Notes: generated by a model from the sequence alone, not told the origin. Shown: positions 1 through 13,960, numbered from the stretch's first letter. The stretch: 64,000 nt of DNA from Cyanoderma ruficeps (GCA_008694505.1 VZDJ01000301.1:1465485-1529484); one strand, 5' to 3'. Program-made: numbers and translations.

Positions 1-2587
1 ATCTGCAGGCCTTGGCAGAGGATCCTTTAGCAACACAGAGAGGGGGACTGCAGGGCTGAACAGGAGCAATTGGAGGAGCCAGAAATGGAAAGGAAGGGGA
101 AAGCAACTCAAGAGCTGAAGAGGAAGGCCAGACCTTTAACGTGACAAGATGTGAGACTGTTCCCATGGCAAAAGAGAAACGCGGAGATGGAGAGGGAAAG
201 ATCTGTGCCTCAGGACTGTTGAATGAAAGGAGTTTGTAAAGCACCTTTGTCTCTTACTGGCTTCAGCAATGCTTGGGAGTTGCTACAGCTTTTCCAAACA
301 TTGATATTTTACTTCTCTTACCATTAAAAGCAATACTAAAACCACCACATGATGTTTTCCAGATGCTTTTCCTTACCTGTTGTGTGTTAAAGCTAATCAA
401 CATCCTGCATTTTAATCAGCAAATCAAACTGAAAAATACAATTGTGGAGAATGGTCCTTCAAATATGGAGTATTACAGTAGCAGACATTTAAAATCATGT
501 CTGGAACAAATTCCTTCAGCTCTGGCTGCAACATTTCTTATTGGTATTTCTATCATCTTCCAGTTTGCTCAGTCACTGTGCCACACACTCCTCACAGAGG
601 CAACATTTTCTAACAACAAAACCACCCTTCATGGCAGCTGAAGCTGTTTTTCACCAGCAATGGAAACTGAAAAACAGAGACAGGAACCTGCATTTCAGCC
701 ACTTCCATTCTTGGAAATTAGATGCTCTCACAACTTCTCCATATCCACATCTCATTGCTGCCAGATAAAATTTTCATCAAAAATAGGATGAAGTTTGCCC
801 TACACTTTGAAAAACTCCAGGGCTCTAAAACTGAATTTAGGCCACAGCTGAATTCCCCAATCAGTAGAGTTCTATTTCCTTTTATCTTGTTTGGCCAAAC
901 ACAAGACACACACTGCACAGCATCATAGTATTTAAAGCACCAAACCCAAGGTGGGAATCTGACTCTGCTCTGTCACGTTCCAGACTACCACCATGCCCAA
1001 GATGCATGGAAAGACTTTAACTTTCTAAATCACATCTTCCAATCCCAGCCAGTTTCACAGAAGAGGCATAATAAGTTGTCTGCTGCAGTTTTTAGCATTC
1101 CTTCTTGTTACTGGCAATCTTTTTCAGTCTTGCCGCTCCATTTTAGTTCACTAATGCAGCACAGGCTACCCTGATCCGAGACAAGAGCAACCCATCTTGA
1201 AAGAGACTTTTTTCCAGGACCTGCTAATCTAACAGCAGACTTGAATAGCACTCAGATATGAGAAGAATGGAAACTTCTTCTGCATTGGTCATGTTATCTC
1301 ACTCTGTCCCATCACACAGCTCATCTGCTTTGATAGGAGAATTCCCACATCTTCATTTTCTTTTTGTTTTACCTCTCCTTAAATATTTCTACCTTAGATA
1401 CAATGACGTATTTACTTGCTTTTTGTGTATCACCAACCAAGCTCTGACAGAATAAAATTGTCTGCTTTTTCTGCATGCTCTCCATGCCTCCACTATTACT
1501 TTCCACATTCATGTCTCTATTATCCATGGGTATAATCCAGGTTACAGAGTAAACTCTCTGCAGGTGCCAGCTGTGGCTGACTCCATCATTTGCGGTGTGA
1601 CAATGTCCCTCAGTGATGTGTCCACAGGACCAAGGAGATGTCCACCAGGGTTTCTGGCCTTGGGCACAGAACTGAGGGAGCACAGCCTTCTGCTTGGACC
1701 CCATCTGGCACATGTGCTGTGTCTTAACCTGGGATTTACCTTGATCAGCTCTGACCATCATAAGCAGCAACATTTCTGACCTTTCTGTTTCCTCTCATGA
1801 CTTTTTAGTAGGTTCCGTACCTGTATTTACACATGATCTGTACCAGGCTTTTGCTTTCTTCTGTTCCTGCATCTCATCACCTGCTGTATGGCAGGTTATC
1901 AAAAGCTGCCCTGTTTCATCTCTGAAAGCATCTCCCAGCCTCAGCCACAGAGCTCTCCTCCCAAAGTAGGCACAAGTGTGCAGGTCCTGGCACATCCTGT
2001 GTGCTGAGTGACTGTATTAAAAAATAACATAACAAATACATTAAATAACACAGTAATAAGCATGATGAAAATAATGAGCACAGTTAACTGTTTGGGTCCT
2101 TGCTTACTTTGTAGTCTTTGCCGAGAGGTTCAGCTAATAAAGGCTGTGTTGCACTTTAACATTGCCAAAATATTAACAGCCAGGCAGGGAGATGAATGGC
2201 AGGCTTACACTGCACAATTAAAACTTTTCCAGTTTACCCTTTCAGTAAAATCTGTGGTTTATAATAAGCATCTTTGTCTATTTTGAAGAGAGTAAGGATT
2301 GGAAAGTTACATGGATGGGAACAGAGCTTCATTAAAGATTTAAAACAGAATGTGGTTTGGCATTGTAAAATAAACATGCGTATAAGATGGGATGCATCAA
2401 GAGCTGCCTGAAAGAAGCGCTCAGTGTTCCTTTTCTCCTGTGATCCTGGATCTACCGGTCATGCTAGCCACAAAAAGGGATGAAAAGCAGCAGGGATAAA
2501 ATGTGCATGCTTGTTTCCAGTAATGTGAAGGTCTGTTCTATATCCCCATTCATGATTCATTTCTTGTACACATATCTATAGGGTGTA

Positions 2588-2617
2588 AATATATATATAT
2601 ATATATACACACACACA
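2588..2617. repeat. (TA)n(CA)n compound microsatellite
   Basis: A TA-dinucleotide run of about 10 units passes directly into a CA run of about 6 units. It is intronic and probably length-polymorphic. Confidence 0.95.
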
Positions 2618-3418
2618 AAAGAAATGTGTGCATTTTATCTCTCATGCATCCCAATATTCATCAACATATACAGATGTTATATTACTGATTTTTCTCACCC
2701 TAGAGACTAGAAATCCCTATTATAGAGCAAACACATATTGACCTGTAGAGACCCAGTGAGCATTTAAACATTCAGAGAACATACATGCTATTTGTTTAAG
2801 TCTAACTTAAAACACAGCACATTCCTGTTTCTCAAACACACAAGGAAAGCAGGAAGGAAACAGATGAAAAACATTCCTGCAAAGTCAAGGTTTGAGCAAG
2901 AGGGTTAACATTACCAGGTAATTTATTTATACTGTTGGACACAACTTCTATTTAGATAAAAGGCAGATGCTTATCACATGGATTTCAATAAATCAGGTTA
3001 GAAGTCACAGAAATCCACAAAAGCTTGCTCTCGAATGGCAAACAATGCACACAGACTGTGGCTTTATTTACAGAGTTTCTGGGAGTTACTGATCCCTGCT
3101 GTGGCCCTGCCAGCAAGAGCTGCCCTGTGGTACCAACATTCCTCACCAGCGAGCACCTACAACCAGGCCAATAATCCTGATGATTAACAAAATCTAGCAC
3201 TAGAGGGAGGCTGAACACATGTTCTGCTCTCTTTGGCCTTTTCAGCTTCTCAAGACACTAAAAGGCAGGTGATTTAAAGCAAGCCCAGCACCAGCAGGCA
3301 GAGCCCAGCCTCTGAACAGGAGATGAGCTATTTAAGGCAGCACCCCCCACTTGGCAAAATTAATGCTCTTTCCTCCCCAGCTATTTGCCAAGATGCGCAC
3401 CCAAAATGAAGAAATAAA

Positions 3419-3457
3419 TTTAAAAAAAGAAAAAACAAAACCAAAAAAACCCAAAAA
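3419..3457. repeat. A-rich low-complexity tract
   Basis: A-rich sequence interrupted by single G and C bases (patterns AAAAAACAAAACC and AAAAAAACCC). Confidence 0.85.
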
Positions 3458-4082
3458 TTGCTGTGTCCTGGCTGTTCCTCCAGCTGGTGAATCAGAGCCC
3501 ACAGAGGCACCACCCCCACCACTCATGGGGAGTGGAGTCAGACACTGAAACACCTGGCAGCCTCTTCCCTAACAAGGATGAGGCTCTCGCTTCTCGCATC
3601 TATCAACACATTCCCACCTTCTCGCAGGCGCGAGCACTAAGGAGAAGTGAGACAGGTCTCCTGGGAACAGCCTCACACGCCTCCAGAACGCGCTTCAGCT
3701 TCTCTCCTTCCAACATGCCTTGGCAATACAAACTTGAGCCCTTTGGTTGATTTTCTGCACATCACAACAGGACGATACGACCCGTGAGTTCAGTAGGTCT
3801 GAATGTGGCAATAGTTCCCTGCCCATGTAGCTGCAGCCCTGCAGCCCCAAACAAGCATAGATGGTTACAACAAGAACTGGTATATTAAAATTCTTTATAT
3901 TGCACTTCATGCAACTATTCAAAGTCTGACTGTTTCTTCACTTTAACCCCCCACCCAAAGCCACTTCTTGACATCTGCTTTGATATATCCCAAATTGTTC
4001 CAGTGTTCAGGCAGTGATGGTGTTTAGTCATTAATTTGCAGTTATTACAGTAATGAGGCTCTGGGATGTGGCAGGCAGAATT

Positions 4083-4222
4083 GCTCTGGGAGACAGGAGA
4101 TCTTGGTCTTATTTTTAGCCTGCTACTGGTCAGCCTGGTGACCTAGGAAAAGCACTTTCCCTGCTCCAACTTCCTTATCAGGAAGAGAGTGGTATTTCTT
4201 TTGTAAAGTGCTTTGTGGCCCG
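4083..4222 (+). mobile_element. Probable MIR-type SINE relic
   Basis: The order of segments fits a mammalian-wide-interspersed-repeat type SINE: CTGGGAGACAGGAGATCTTG, GCCTGCTACTGGTCAGCCT, GGTGACCTAGGAAAAGCAC (compare the family's TGTGACCTTGGGCAAGTCAC), CAACTTCCTTATCAGGAAG, and TTGTAAAGTGCTTTGTGG at the 3' side. MIR-like copies survive in low numbers in birds. The match is by eye and divergence is high. Confidence 0.6.
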
Positions 4223-5082
4223 TCAATAAAAAACACACTGATAACAGCTGGGGCTTGCTGGGAAAGAGGTGCCATCCCAACTCAACACAATCCTCTCCTT
4301 CCCATGCTGTGGTAGCATTTCAGATCCCAAAAGAAAATCAGACCCATCTGCAGATGCAGCACGTGCAGGTAATTAGTAGAGATCTGTAAACGGATGTTTT
4401 CCCAAGGTGGTTCTTGGCATGTTGGCAGCTGAGGGTCACATCTGCTTTGAGCCACCCCCATCCTGCCCCAACACGAAACGCTGGGCTCTGACCCTCCCCT
4501 TCAAAGAGAACTGGTCATTTCAAAGCCAGCAGCACCCATGACTCCTGAGACAGCCTTCCTGAGGACAGGACATGGGACAGGGACTGGCTTTTCATACAGC
4601 TGTGCAGTTCTCATCTCTGCACAGCCCTGCCTGGCAAGGAAGGAAAAAAATGCCAGAGCCCAGGGTGAGGGTCCCTGCCTGTGAGCAAACAGGGTACTTG
4701 AGAGATGGCTGATGAGAGCTTTTCACTTTTGCTTTCCCTGGCCTGGGCAGATGCCTGTTTTGAAACTAGAAGGCAAAAACATAATAAAAATCTGCCTCCC
4801 TCCCTCCCAGATCTATCTATTTCCCTTTGACAAACAGTGATTTCATTTTTCTTCCCGTCCAGATTTTTTTTTTCTTTCTCTTTTAAACTGAGCCCAGGCC
4901 AACGTGGCAAAAGGCTCTTTGCTCATGTCCTTATTTGTCAAACATGCCATCGCCACGCCCTCACCACCATTCTGGGAACAAGTCCTTGCCTTCCCCGGCT
5001 GCAGCCGAAGGGGAACTTCCCAACACAACTCTCCCCCAGCCCAAACACACTCTTTTAAAAATAAATATTGCCTCTTCTTTCC

Positions 5083-5104
5083 TTTTTTTTTTTCCCAAAA
5101 AAAA
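5083..5104. repeat. T-run followed by A-run
   Basis: Eleven T, three C, then eight A: a short imperfect inverted homopolymer pair that could fold as a small hairpin. Confidence 0.85.
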
Positions 5105-5734
5105 GGCATTCCAGTTAATAAAGAGTTTAAATTTCCTTCCCCTTTCCTCTCCACAGCTCTGCTGTGAATCCGAATATGACGGATCTAGAAGAGAACACAG
5201 AAATTACAGGAAAATGCCAGATCTATCACAAAGGTATTTCATGACCCAGCCCTCCTCTAATTTCCATCGGAGCATAAGTCAGATACTAAAGTACCTTTTT
5301 GGATCTGATCCTAAGTGGCCAGTTCCACTGTCCAAATAGAGATCCAGAGATAAACAGGTTTATGAAAACTGGGTATTATTATTTTAACTGCTGCTCTTAA
5401 GCTACAGCTTTAACTGTAATAAGCTGTGCAGCTTTCAGCCCTCTGGTAACAGTAACACACAAACTGATAATAAACTAAACAGTTATCCTGCTGTCCTCAT
5501 CAACTTAACACCTAGTATAAAAAGCTTTACCTGGAGCCCCACAGCACACACACTCCATAAGCTGTCATTAGCACTGTGCCATCCAGAGAGAAGTTTCTGA
5601 TGTAAAATGGATGATTTGATGGAACAGATGAATTTCAAACTCTGGAGGGCTCTCACCAGGTCCACAGGGGCCAAACCACCCCAGAGGGCAGCCTTGGGTC
5701 TGGTCAATGCTCAGGAACTGCATCTGCTGCTCCA

Positions 5735-5815
5735 GCGCTTATGTTTAGCAATGGGGAAACTAAGGAGGAGGCATGGAAGTTAAATGGTCTGGCATTGGAG
5801 AGCAAAATCAGCCTC
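5735..5815 (-). mobile_element. Possible MIR-type relic, weak
   Basis: The stretch ATGGGGAAACTAAGGAGGAG followed by GCATGGAAGTTAAATGG and TCTGGCATTGGAG resembles the reverse-oriented MIR core (GATGGGGAAACTGAGGC, GAGGTTAAGTGACTTGCC). Only the first half fits well. Confidence 0.35.
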
Positions 5816-8153
5816 TTTGAGCTCAGTACAACACATGTCCACGAGATCTCTGATTTCAGACAACCATGTCCTCACATCAGAAGGAACACAGTCACCATTC
5901 GTTCTGCTCCTTTAGCACAAGAGTGCCTAACCAGAGTTGAGAAAATTACTGTGTTTGATGCACAAAGGCATTGGGCAGCATTCTCCAACACCACCTGCCC
6001 TTTTCCTCCTCTCATGGGCTTTACATCTTGCTTCAGCATGACTTTTGCTGCTCCTGAAAGATAAGGAGCTGATCTTGCAACACAAAACCCTGCTGGCTCC
6101 TGACTTCAGCCCTGACTTTTGCCTGCTCCTGATCTCCTACAGAAAATGGAAATGAAAAGGAAGGGGAATAGTCGACAAGAGAGCACAGATGAAATGCAGA
6201 GAGCCGTGTTTGCTGCATAAGAGTACGTTTGAGGTGGTGACAGGCAGGACTGCTCAGGTACAACTGGTAGGCTCACCTTCCTCTGAGCAGGATACCACGC
6301 AAAGGAATCTTCCTCTCACTAAGCTCTTGCTAAAATCCAACACTGAACACAGCAGCTCCAGTCCCAATTTCCCAAAGCCAGAGAGAAAGGGTGTGACAAA
6401 TAGCAATCCCATGAGTTCAGAGGGAAGAGCTGTTCTGCTGAGTGGTTCTACCAAGAGGCACATCCCCGTGACAGCCTTAAGTGACTCAGGGACACTTCTG
6501 GATCCATGGCAGGAGGGAGCCCCTCTCAATAAACACACAAGGTCCTCTCCTTGGGTGACCTGGGAAGGGGGAAGCCTGACCCTGAGGAATCCTGTGAGGC
6601 ATCACGACCCCTTCCTGCTACCCAGGCTTCTGTGCAGGCACCATGCATGGCTTTGCCAGGAGCCTGCTGCTCCACGGCTTCCCAGGGTGCCCTGGAAGCT
6701 CCCCTGCTCCACAGGGGCCACTCTTCTCAGAGAGACAGAAGACAGAACAACACTTGCTGGGGAATTACTTCATTCCCCCAAGGCTGGGAAAAGCCATGCT
6801 CTGCACTTGGCAATGTCTCTGACAGGCTGCAGCCTTTCTTGGCAAGGGAGAACACAATCCCTGTTAACCCCTTCCTTCTCAAAGGCTGCTCCAACACTAA
6901 GCCCATAGCAGGAAAGGCTGAGGTGTTGACAGCATCTGAACATCTTGCCATGGGCAAGAGATCCCAGTAAGCCCATGAGGGAGGGGAACGTTTTGTTTTT
7001 CCCAAGGCACAAAGCAGACAAATTGACTCTAGAGTTTGTGAGAAGGTCAGGAACTAAGTCAGATCCTTTGAATCCTGTTTAATGGCTGCCTGCTGGCCTA
7101 CTCTCATTTTGAAACCCACCAAGGGATACAGGACTGCCACAATCTTCCAGCACCATCAAGGGCAGCCCCATGACTGTGGATATGTGGTTACACAACTCTC
7201 AACAGCCTCAAACCTAGACCTTGCTCTCTTTGATCTCACTACTTCTCACAGAAGGCTCTTCCAGATCCTTGGAGCCCCAGTGCTGAGAAAATTTCTAAAC
7301 ACCAGCATGGAGACACTTCTGGCAAGCTCAGCCTCTCCTGTTCCTGCATCAATCCCCACACTGAGCAGAAATACAGACTTATTCCCCAAGTGTATCTCAA
7401 ATTTGCAACCAGATCCATCCTCAGCCTTCTTTTTGCTCAGCTAAGAAGACAAACTCTTCTGGTCTCCACTGGGAAGATCAGCTCCTCACTCCTTAATCAC
7501 CTTGACTGCCTTGTCCCAGAAGTCTGAATGCATTTCTCCAGAATGTGCCTGGGCAAACATAAACCTGGCACTCCAGGCAAACCTGCAATACCTGCACAAA
7601 GGTGTTCATATCTTTCAAAAGTGTTCAAGGTCTGTCCATATTGACTTTGGACATGCAATCATCACCTGATCCATCTTAGAAGTTGTATTTTCATCCAGGT
7701 GGCCAATCTAGAAGATCCAAGCCAGCAAAAAGAGGGTGAAAATTACATCACTGGAGCCTAGGCCAGGGCTTATTTGCTTCACTTAATTTTAGGCATCTAA
7801 ACAAAGCACTTTTAGGATCAGATGACAGCCCTAAAGTCTCTCCACAGTCCATGGAAGGAGATGGCCATTCCAGAAGACAATTCATTCTGGGAAGGTTTCA
7901 CTCCCCTCAGCCATCACGACATAAGGCAATTAGTCTTCTAATTCAAGCCGGATGGGAAAAATCCTTTAATAGCCCAGCAAGTTTTGAATGGAAATATTCC
8001 CTGCTTGGGAAACGCAGCTTGCTAAAGTTTACTTGGTTATTCCTGACCCATGATTTTTAACCAGAACTTTGCCACCCCATTTTATTATCATTCATTCATC
8101 CCCAGAATTTCTGGATTGGTTCTGCACGAGTGACAAAATTCTTGTCTTCTTAC

Positions 8154-8266
8154 CTGTACATTGTAAGTAACATCATCCAGGGGGGGTGGGGGGGGAAAGG
8201 CACCTTGTGAGGATGTGATGTTCCCGAGGTCATCCACAGGAGGGGGCGGGGGAGGAAGAAAGTCCC
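8154..8266 (-). CDS. LPP: LPP coding exon 2: residues 65-102, two ActA-like proline repeats
   Basis: This 113-nt exon was found by reading the minus strand; it has no start codon and is shorter than typical ORF cut-offs. It begins after the acceptor CTCTCCTAG at 8275-8267, completes codon 65 as GGG, and ends with CAG (Q102) before the donor GTAAG at 8153-8149. It therefore enters in phase 1 and leaves in phase 0. The product contains DFLPPPPPPVDD (66-77) and AFPPPPPLDD (87-96). These match the paired proline motifs of LPP and zyxin that bind EVH1 domains of VASP/Mena at adhesions. Human LPP has the same arrangement, with a divergent linker between the repeats. The linker here is LGNITSSQG. 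The two cytosine runs of 8 and 7 in the coding strand keep the frame open, so the exon looks intact. The next exon of LPP was not seen in 1-8153. Confidence 0.95.
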
Positions 8267-11200
8267 CTAGGAGAGAGAATGGGAGAATTTAGACTCAGCA
8301 GCATTTCCCCACATCATGACAAGGGTGATCAGCAGGAACTCCGCAATGCTTTCAGCTCTGCCCATCGGTTTTGTGGCACAGGACATAACACATTATTTAA
8401 CTGTTAAATGCTCAGCTTCACCCCTTACTACTTCAGGAGGTGGTTACCCAGCTCAGTAGCACTGGCAGATGGCTTAGGGGTGCTCAGATTCCACAGCAAT
8501 GCAGCTTCACAGGTCCAAGTCACATCTCAAACGTGCCACAGGCAACCACAAACTTGCACTAATGAACACCCCATGTCTAACCTTGCAATGGATCCCATCC
8601 AATCCACTTCCCTCATGTGCTAAACTATGCCAGCTCTCCTTGATCCCTATAGAGACATGATCCCTGTAGTGTCATGTGCTGTCCAAAAGCAGGGACACCC
8701 TGCTGCAGAAGACACACAGAGGAGCTGGAGCCCAGAATCTAGACCAGCCCACCTCCTGCCTCCCTGCTGCTGGCAAGCAGCTATACTCTCTGCATCTTCC
8801 TCTTCCTATAGGGACTTCATAGCTTCATGTAAAGAACTGCTGGGAAGATCACAGACTCTTGTCAGTGACAACAGCCAGGTGATGGGCCAGGTGCAAGCAC
8901 ATGTGAATCCACCTCTCTCAGCTCTGGATTTTTACAGGAGGGCTGATGTACAAAATTTCTAGAATTCAACTGGCTCATGTTAATCTTCCAAAAGTGCTGA
9001 TGGAAAGACAAAGCAGCATATACTGGCTGTGAAGCCATCCAGCTTAGCACAGAGATGGGAGGTGGGAGCAGAGAGAAGTTCTGCTTGAGAATTTTATGGG
9101 ATGTGGGACCACAAAGGAGAAAGAAAACGAGGACAGAGCAGCACAGGCTGCAGGCAGCAGGACACCAGGCTCTGAAAGCACCTCCTAATGGTGGATAAAG
9201 AGCATTTGCCATTAGCACTGGATTTGTCTCCAGGGAAGGCAGCTGCCTGCAATTTCGACCACTTTGGTATGTTTTTCTTTCTTCTTATGAAGATTGCTGC
9301 TGCAAGTAGAGCTGTTTGCTGTTGGCTCTTGTGTGTGCAGCATCTGCGATGGAAGGTTTCAGATGAATAAAAGTATGATATTTCACATATATAGGAACTA
9401 TTGCTTTTGGAAGGAAATACGAGCTCCCTACTTGACCCTCCAGATGTCCATGCAGCATCACACTGCGTTCAGGCCAGAGGCCCTCAGCACCACCCCTAAA
9501 TGCCAAGGAGCAGGCTCCAAACCACTCAGGAAGGTGCTGAGCCAAACCCCTTGACCTGCAGCCTTCTGGGCCACCTGTGCCCAGGTTTAAAGCCCCAGGC
9601 TCAGCCCAGACCAGTCACAGGCACCAGCTGGGCTGCACTGCCAGCACTGCACCTTCATGCTCACTGTCATGGGAAGCAGATGGGTCTGCAGCCCTCAAAA
9701 GTTTTTGAATCACTCTCTGAAAGACACGAACTTCCCCTAGGACTTTCAGAGATGTTACTTACCAGGAAAGTAATTTCTTCCCGTTTTCCCCAAAATGAGC
9801 ATGGATGGGACTCAAAACCCCCCTTCTGAATCCCTAAGAAAGTATCATCCTAAACACAGATGCTCAAAGACAGCTCAAAAACAACACACTGAAAACTAAT
9901 TTAAGACAATCATGCTGCTCCAACACATAAAATCCCATGAAACCCACTGGTTCATGCTATTATAGAATTCAGGATTGATTTTTAAAAAAACTTACGTTCA
10001 ATAATATCTGCACTATCCTCCTCACTGCCCTATAATTAATCCAATCTTTTATTTCAAATAAGTGAAATACAATATGAAATAAAAAGAAAAGTAGAGAGAT
10101 TTTGAAATTAATATCAAAGGGATTAGTTCTAAAAAATGCTGGGATATTTGAGTGCTTCTTAAACTTTTCTCCTTTGCTCTGAAAATGACCCTCCAACCAG
10201 CCAACATGATTTTGCAAACAAATTCAACTCCAGAGGACACAGACTTCTCAAGATTATGCTTCAGATGATATTTCTCAGTTCTTCTGGCTCTGATGCCAAA
10301 GACTGATCTCCCTGCACAGCACATTAGTCAGACACTCTTGCTTTATTACAACTCTTCAAAACACCTAGGGAAAAATCAGGGTAGAGAATGTGCTGGAGGA
10401 GATGAGACAGGGAAAGGGGCATAAACAGAAGTCTGCATCGAACAATGACTGTTAGAACAAACATAAACAAAATACCATTTTTGCCCCTTTAGAAGACCCA
10501 CTTCTCCTGAAAGGAAAAAAAAAAATTGGCAAGGTATTTCAGAAAAGGAGCAAAGGACAGAACAAGAGCTCTCTCCTAGAGTTGGAAGAAAACAGTTCTT
10601 TGCAGTAGGAGACAGCTGGCTCTACCACACCCCAGCCCAGCTCTGCTGACTCCATCCTGTGTTAGATAAGCTGCTGGCTCCACTCTCCCCACAAGTGGGA
10701 AGGTTTTTAGACTGGGAAGCAGAGAGCAGATGCCTGATGAACTGGGGGGACCTTGCAGATGTTTGGCCTTTTCCTGGTCCTCTGCGAACAGATGGACCTT
10801 TCTCCTTCACATCTTTAGTTATTTATTCTGCCACTGCGCCTTCCTCTTTCCCACACACAGCCACGGGACCCGACGCTGTTCCCACTGCACTCACGGGACA
10901 GTATTCCCTCGGATGCAGAAGGGAAAGCTGTCACTGCATTATTATTATTGGCATTGCTGGGAGTCTCCCTCTGGCAGAGAGGGAAGCATGCAGAGACTAG
11001 AATCTGTGTCCTCAGCAGCATATGATTCCAGATGATGTGGGGAAGAAACAGGTCTGGGTTTGAGGGAGCAAAAGAGGAAAAGAACCTCAAAGCCATCTTA
11101 CACTCCCTTTAAGCACGGTGTCCCTACAGCACACCTTTGGGACCTTCTCTCACCCCCGGAGCTTTTCAAGTCAGATTTCACTTACTTAGAGCTGGGCAAA

Positions 11201-13859
11201 CCGTGGGAGGAGGCAGGAAAGTCCATGTCCAGGCGGAGCATATCACTGCCACCCACTGCTGACCACCTTCCGTGTCACAGAGCGAGGTGGGAGCCATCTG
11301 GGCAAGGGACCGTCCCTGGTCTGCTCGGATGCACCAGCAGCCACAGCAGAATGGGGCTCTGGGGTTACCAGTTAACCGTGGGCTGCTGGAGGACACATCC
11401 CACCCTGAGCACTCACCCTCTCCTGACTGATTTAACCAGGTTGTCCTGCTGTGAATAAGGGATAAGATGCGTAAAAGGCTCATTAGTATTAATTATAGTT
11501 CAGCATTTTGGTGGACTTTCACCTGACATCAACCTGAACACTTGGATGTACTTCAGGTTATGAAAGTGGTTGCACTGAGTTCTGTTTGCACAGAGGTATC
11601 AAGGCACTTCCAGAAAGCAATTTGTACTTCAAGAGACTTGCCTGGGCCAGGCATGTTGGAGGTAGGAAATCACACCAAGACACAGCCAGCCTTCAGCTCG
11701 TACAATGAGAAATCTCTACCTGTTACCATATGTTTAAGAAGAGAAAATAAACAGTCCTTGTGGCACAGCAACTCACTCCCCCTTCATACAGCTGTGAAGG
11801 CCATGAGTCAACCCACGAAGGGGCAGTGCAGGGAGACACGTGCCCAGCTCGGTGATTTCGGATACGGCGGCGCAGCGTGCCGTGAAACCACAGCCCTGAG
11901 CTCTTCCCTCAGCACCCATGCAGCTCCTGCACCGCAGCATCACCCGCTGCAGCCACCAGGGACAGGACTGCCAGCCCGGTAATGGCCCACTCCAAGTGAC
12001 GGAACACTTGTATATTGTTAATACCAGTAAGCAGGCAGAAGTTAGGTGAGTCTATCATGGTTATATTGGGAAGGAATAGCAGAGCCATAGGCAGAAGTGA
12101 TGCCCCCCAGGCCCCAGCCTGGCTTCTGGCTTTGATCAAATCTGTGCCATTGTAGATGCAGTTGCAAGGGTTTACCTCTCTCCACCCCAAAATTTCCCCT
12201 CTGACACTTTCCAAGGAGCTTTAAACATTTCACTATTACACTTTTAAGTATACAAATATAAAATCATTCAAAGCCCTAACAGATACCTACAACAGCACAA
12301 ACCTGTCAAGGTGAATAGAAACTCACAAAATTTTTGCCACTGGCTGCCTGATGCCTTCTGGGTACAAGTAGAAGCTGAGAAAAACATCCTCTCTCCTGCA
12401 GCAAACACCATTCTCACTTACAGGCTAACCTTTAAAATTTTAAGTGCACTTCATTTTTTGCTGGATCAGGCTCATGTCTCAAGTCTTTGTTTTCAGGAGA
12501 TGTATCTGCCAGCCAACAAATTAATTGTAGCACAGCAATTGCCTCCCCCCGTGACAGACACAGTTATTTAGACATCAAGATTTGCGGCTTTGAAACTTCT
12601 AGACTTGAAGAAGGGCTCACATGTTCAGTAAAAGAGACTCTTTGGGGGAAAAACACAGGGAAACATGAAAAAGCAAAACATCATATTTTTCACGGAAACA
12701 GTTAGAGCATGAAACCTATTAAACAAAAAAACTGGGCTTACACTGGTCTTCTCAGATCTCTGGCTGACATCTGAGGACTATGTCAGATGCTGATTTCAAT
12801 TTTCTCCTTCCAAGCAAAAATAACCCTTTCTGATTGTCATCTTGATAATTTCTGATTCTGAAGCTGGTTCAGAATCAGTTTGAATCACCTGAGAAACACA
12901 CTTCAGCCCTGACTCAGAGACCAGACTAAGGACAGTGATAACCCCCACTGATGTGTTTCCGTTCTGATCCAGACAGACTTCATTTGGCAAAGTACTGAGC
13001 AGATAGAGGAGGCACTGCTTGGTCAAGGATTTACCTTCTACTGCAGAAAGCCAAAGCTTTCTACATTGAAACAATTAAGATTTACACTTAAACCCTAATT
13101 CATTGAGCACTAGACTAAAATCCTGTTGAGGGAGGCTACCATGAACCTGCATTCCACAGTGACCATTGCAGGAGCCTGCAGAATATCACAGTATTACTAC
13201 ATGGTCTGGGAAACTTCCTACTGCAAAGTGACACCACAGGATTTTTATAAAAAACTTTGGCTAGATGTGACCTGGTGCCTCCTAGGTGTGAACATACATC
13301 TTACTGGGTTTCCCAAAGTGAACATTTTCCTGTAGCATCTATACTTAACACGCACCACTAGGCAAGGAAAACACACAATCAAAATCATGTTTTGGCCCCA
13401 ACCATGTTGTTAGTAGTCACTGACACCACGTCAGTGCAGGGGAAACTGTTGCATGATGACACACCAGCTCCACAATCCACCTAAATATGCCACATTGGCC
13501 TGTGATTCCTTAAATAAGCAGTTCCAACAACCCAAAGCACTGTTTCAATTACCACTCTTACCAATCACTAATCCTACCATTTGAACTACTTGTGCTAATC
13601 AGCTACTGTATTAATAAGCATGAGGAAGAAAAAAAAAACCCACACTGGCTAATTTCATCCTCAGCATTTAAAAAAGGAATACTGAGTCTGTCAGGTAGTT
13701 GCACTGAAAATTTACTTCACCACCTGCTAGCTGAAATATTGCTTTTATGGATTTACATTGTATTAAAAGGTCACTGGCTGTTTAAGTCTTAAACAGTTTT
13801 AATCATTCTAAAAGTCTCTTAACAGTAAGAAAAGGAAGCTCAGAACAAACAGCAGCAGG

Positions 13860-13960
13860 GATTCTAATTAAAAGGGCCAATTCATCTAATTTTATTTGGG
13901 GTTAATTATTCAGGATTCACTCTCTGATGTGTAAGGAATAGCAATTAGTAATTTTAGTGA
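13860..13960. promoter_or_regulatory. Cluster of TAAT homeodomain cores
   Basis: Within about 100 bp there are TAATTA at 13865-13870, CTAATTTTA near 13886, GTTAATTATT near 13901, and CAATTAGTAATTTTAG near 13942. The run is not a simple repeat and has no transposon similarity. A homeodomain-bound element is possible, but AT-rich DNA produces such cores by chance. Confidence 0.2.

Larger units (their letters stand above)
1..8153 (-). other. LPP: LPP intron after coding exon 2 (partial)
   Basis: This is intronic sequence downstream of coding exon 2 that continues past the window edge. It holds a (TA)n(CA)n microsatellite near 2.6 kb, a MIR-like relic near 4.1 kb, a weaker one near 5.75 kb, A- and T-rich tracts near 3.4 and 5.1 kb, and a relatively GC-rich, stop-poor block at about 6.2-7.0 kb. 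I searched the minus strand for the next LPP exon (the segment with an LEERRSSLDAEID-like sequence in human) and did not find it. No other gene is supported. Confidence 0.8.
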
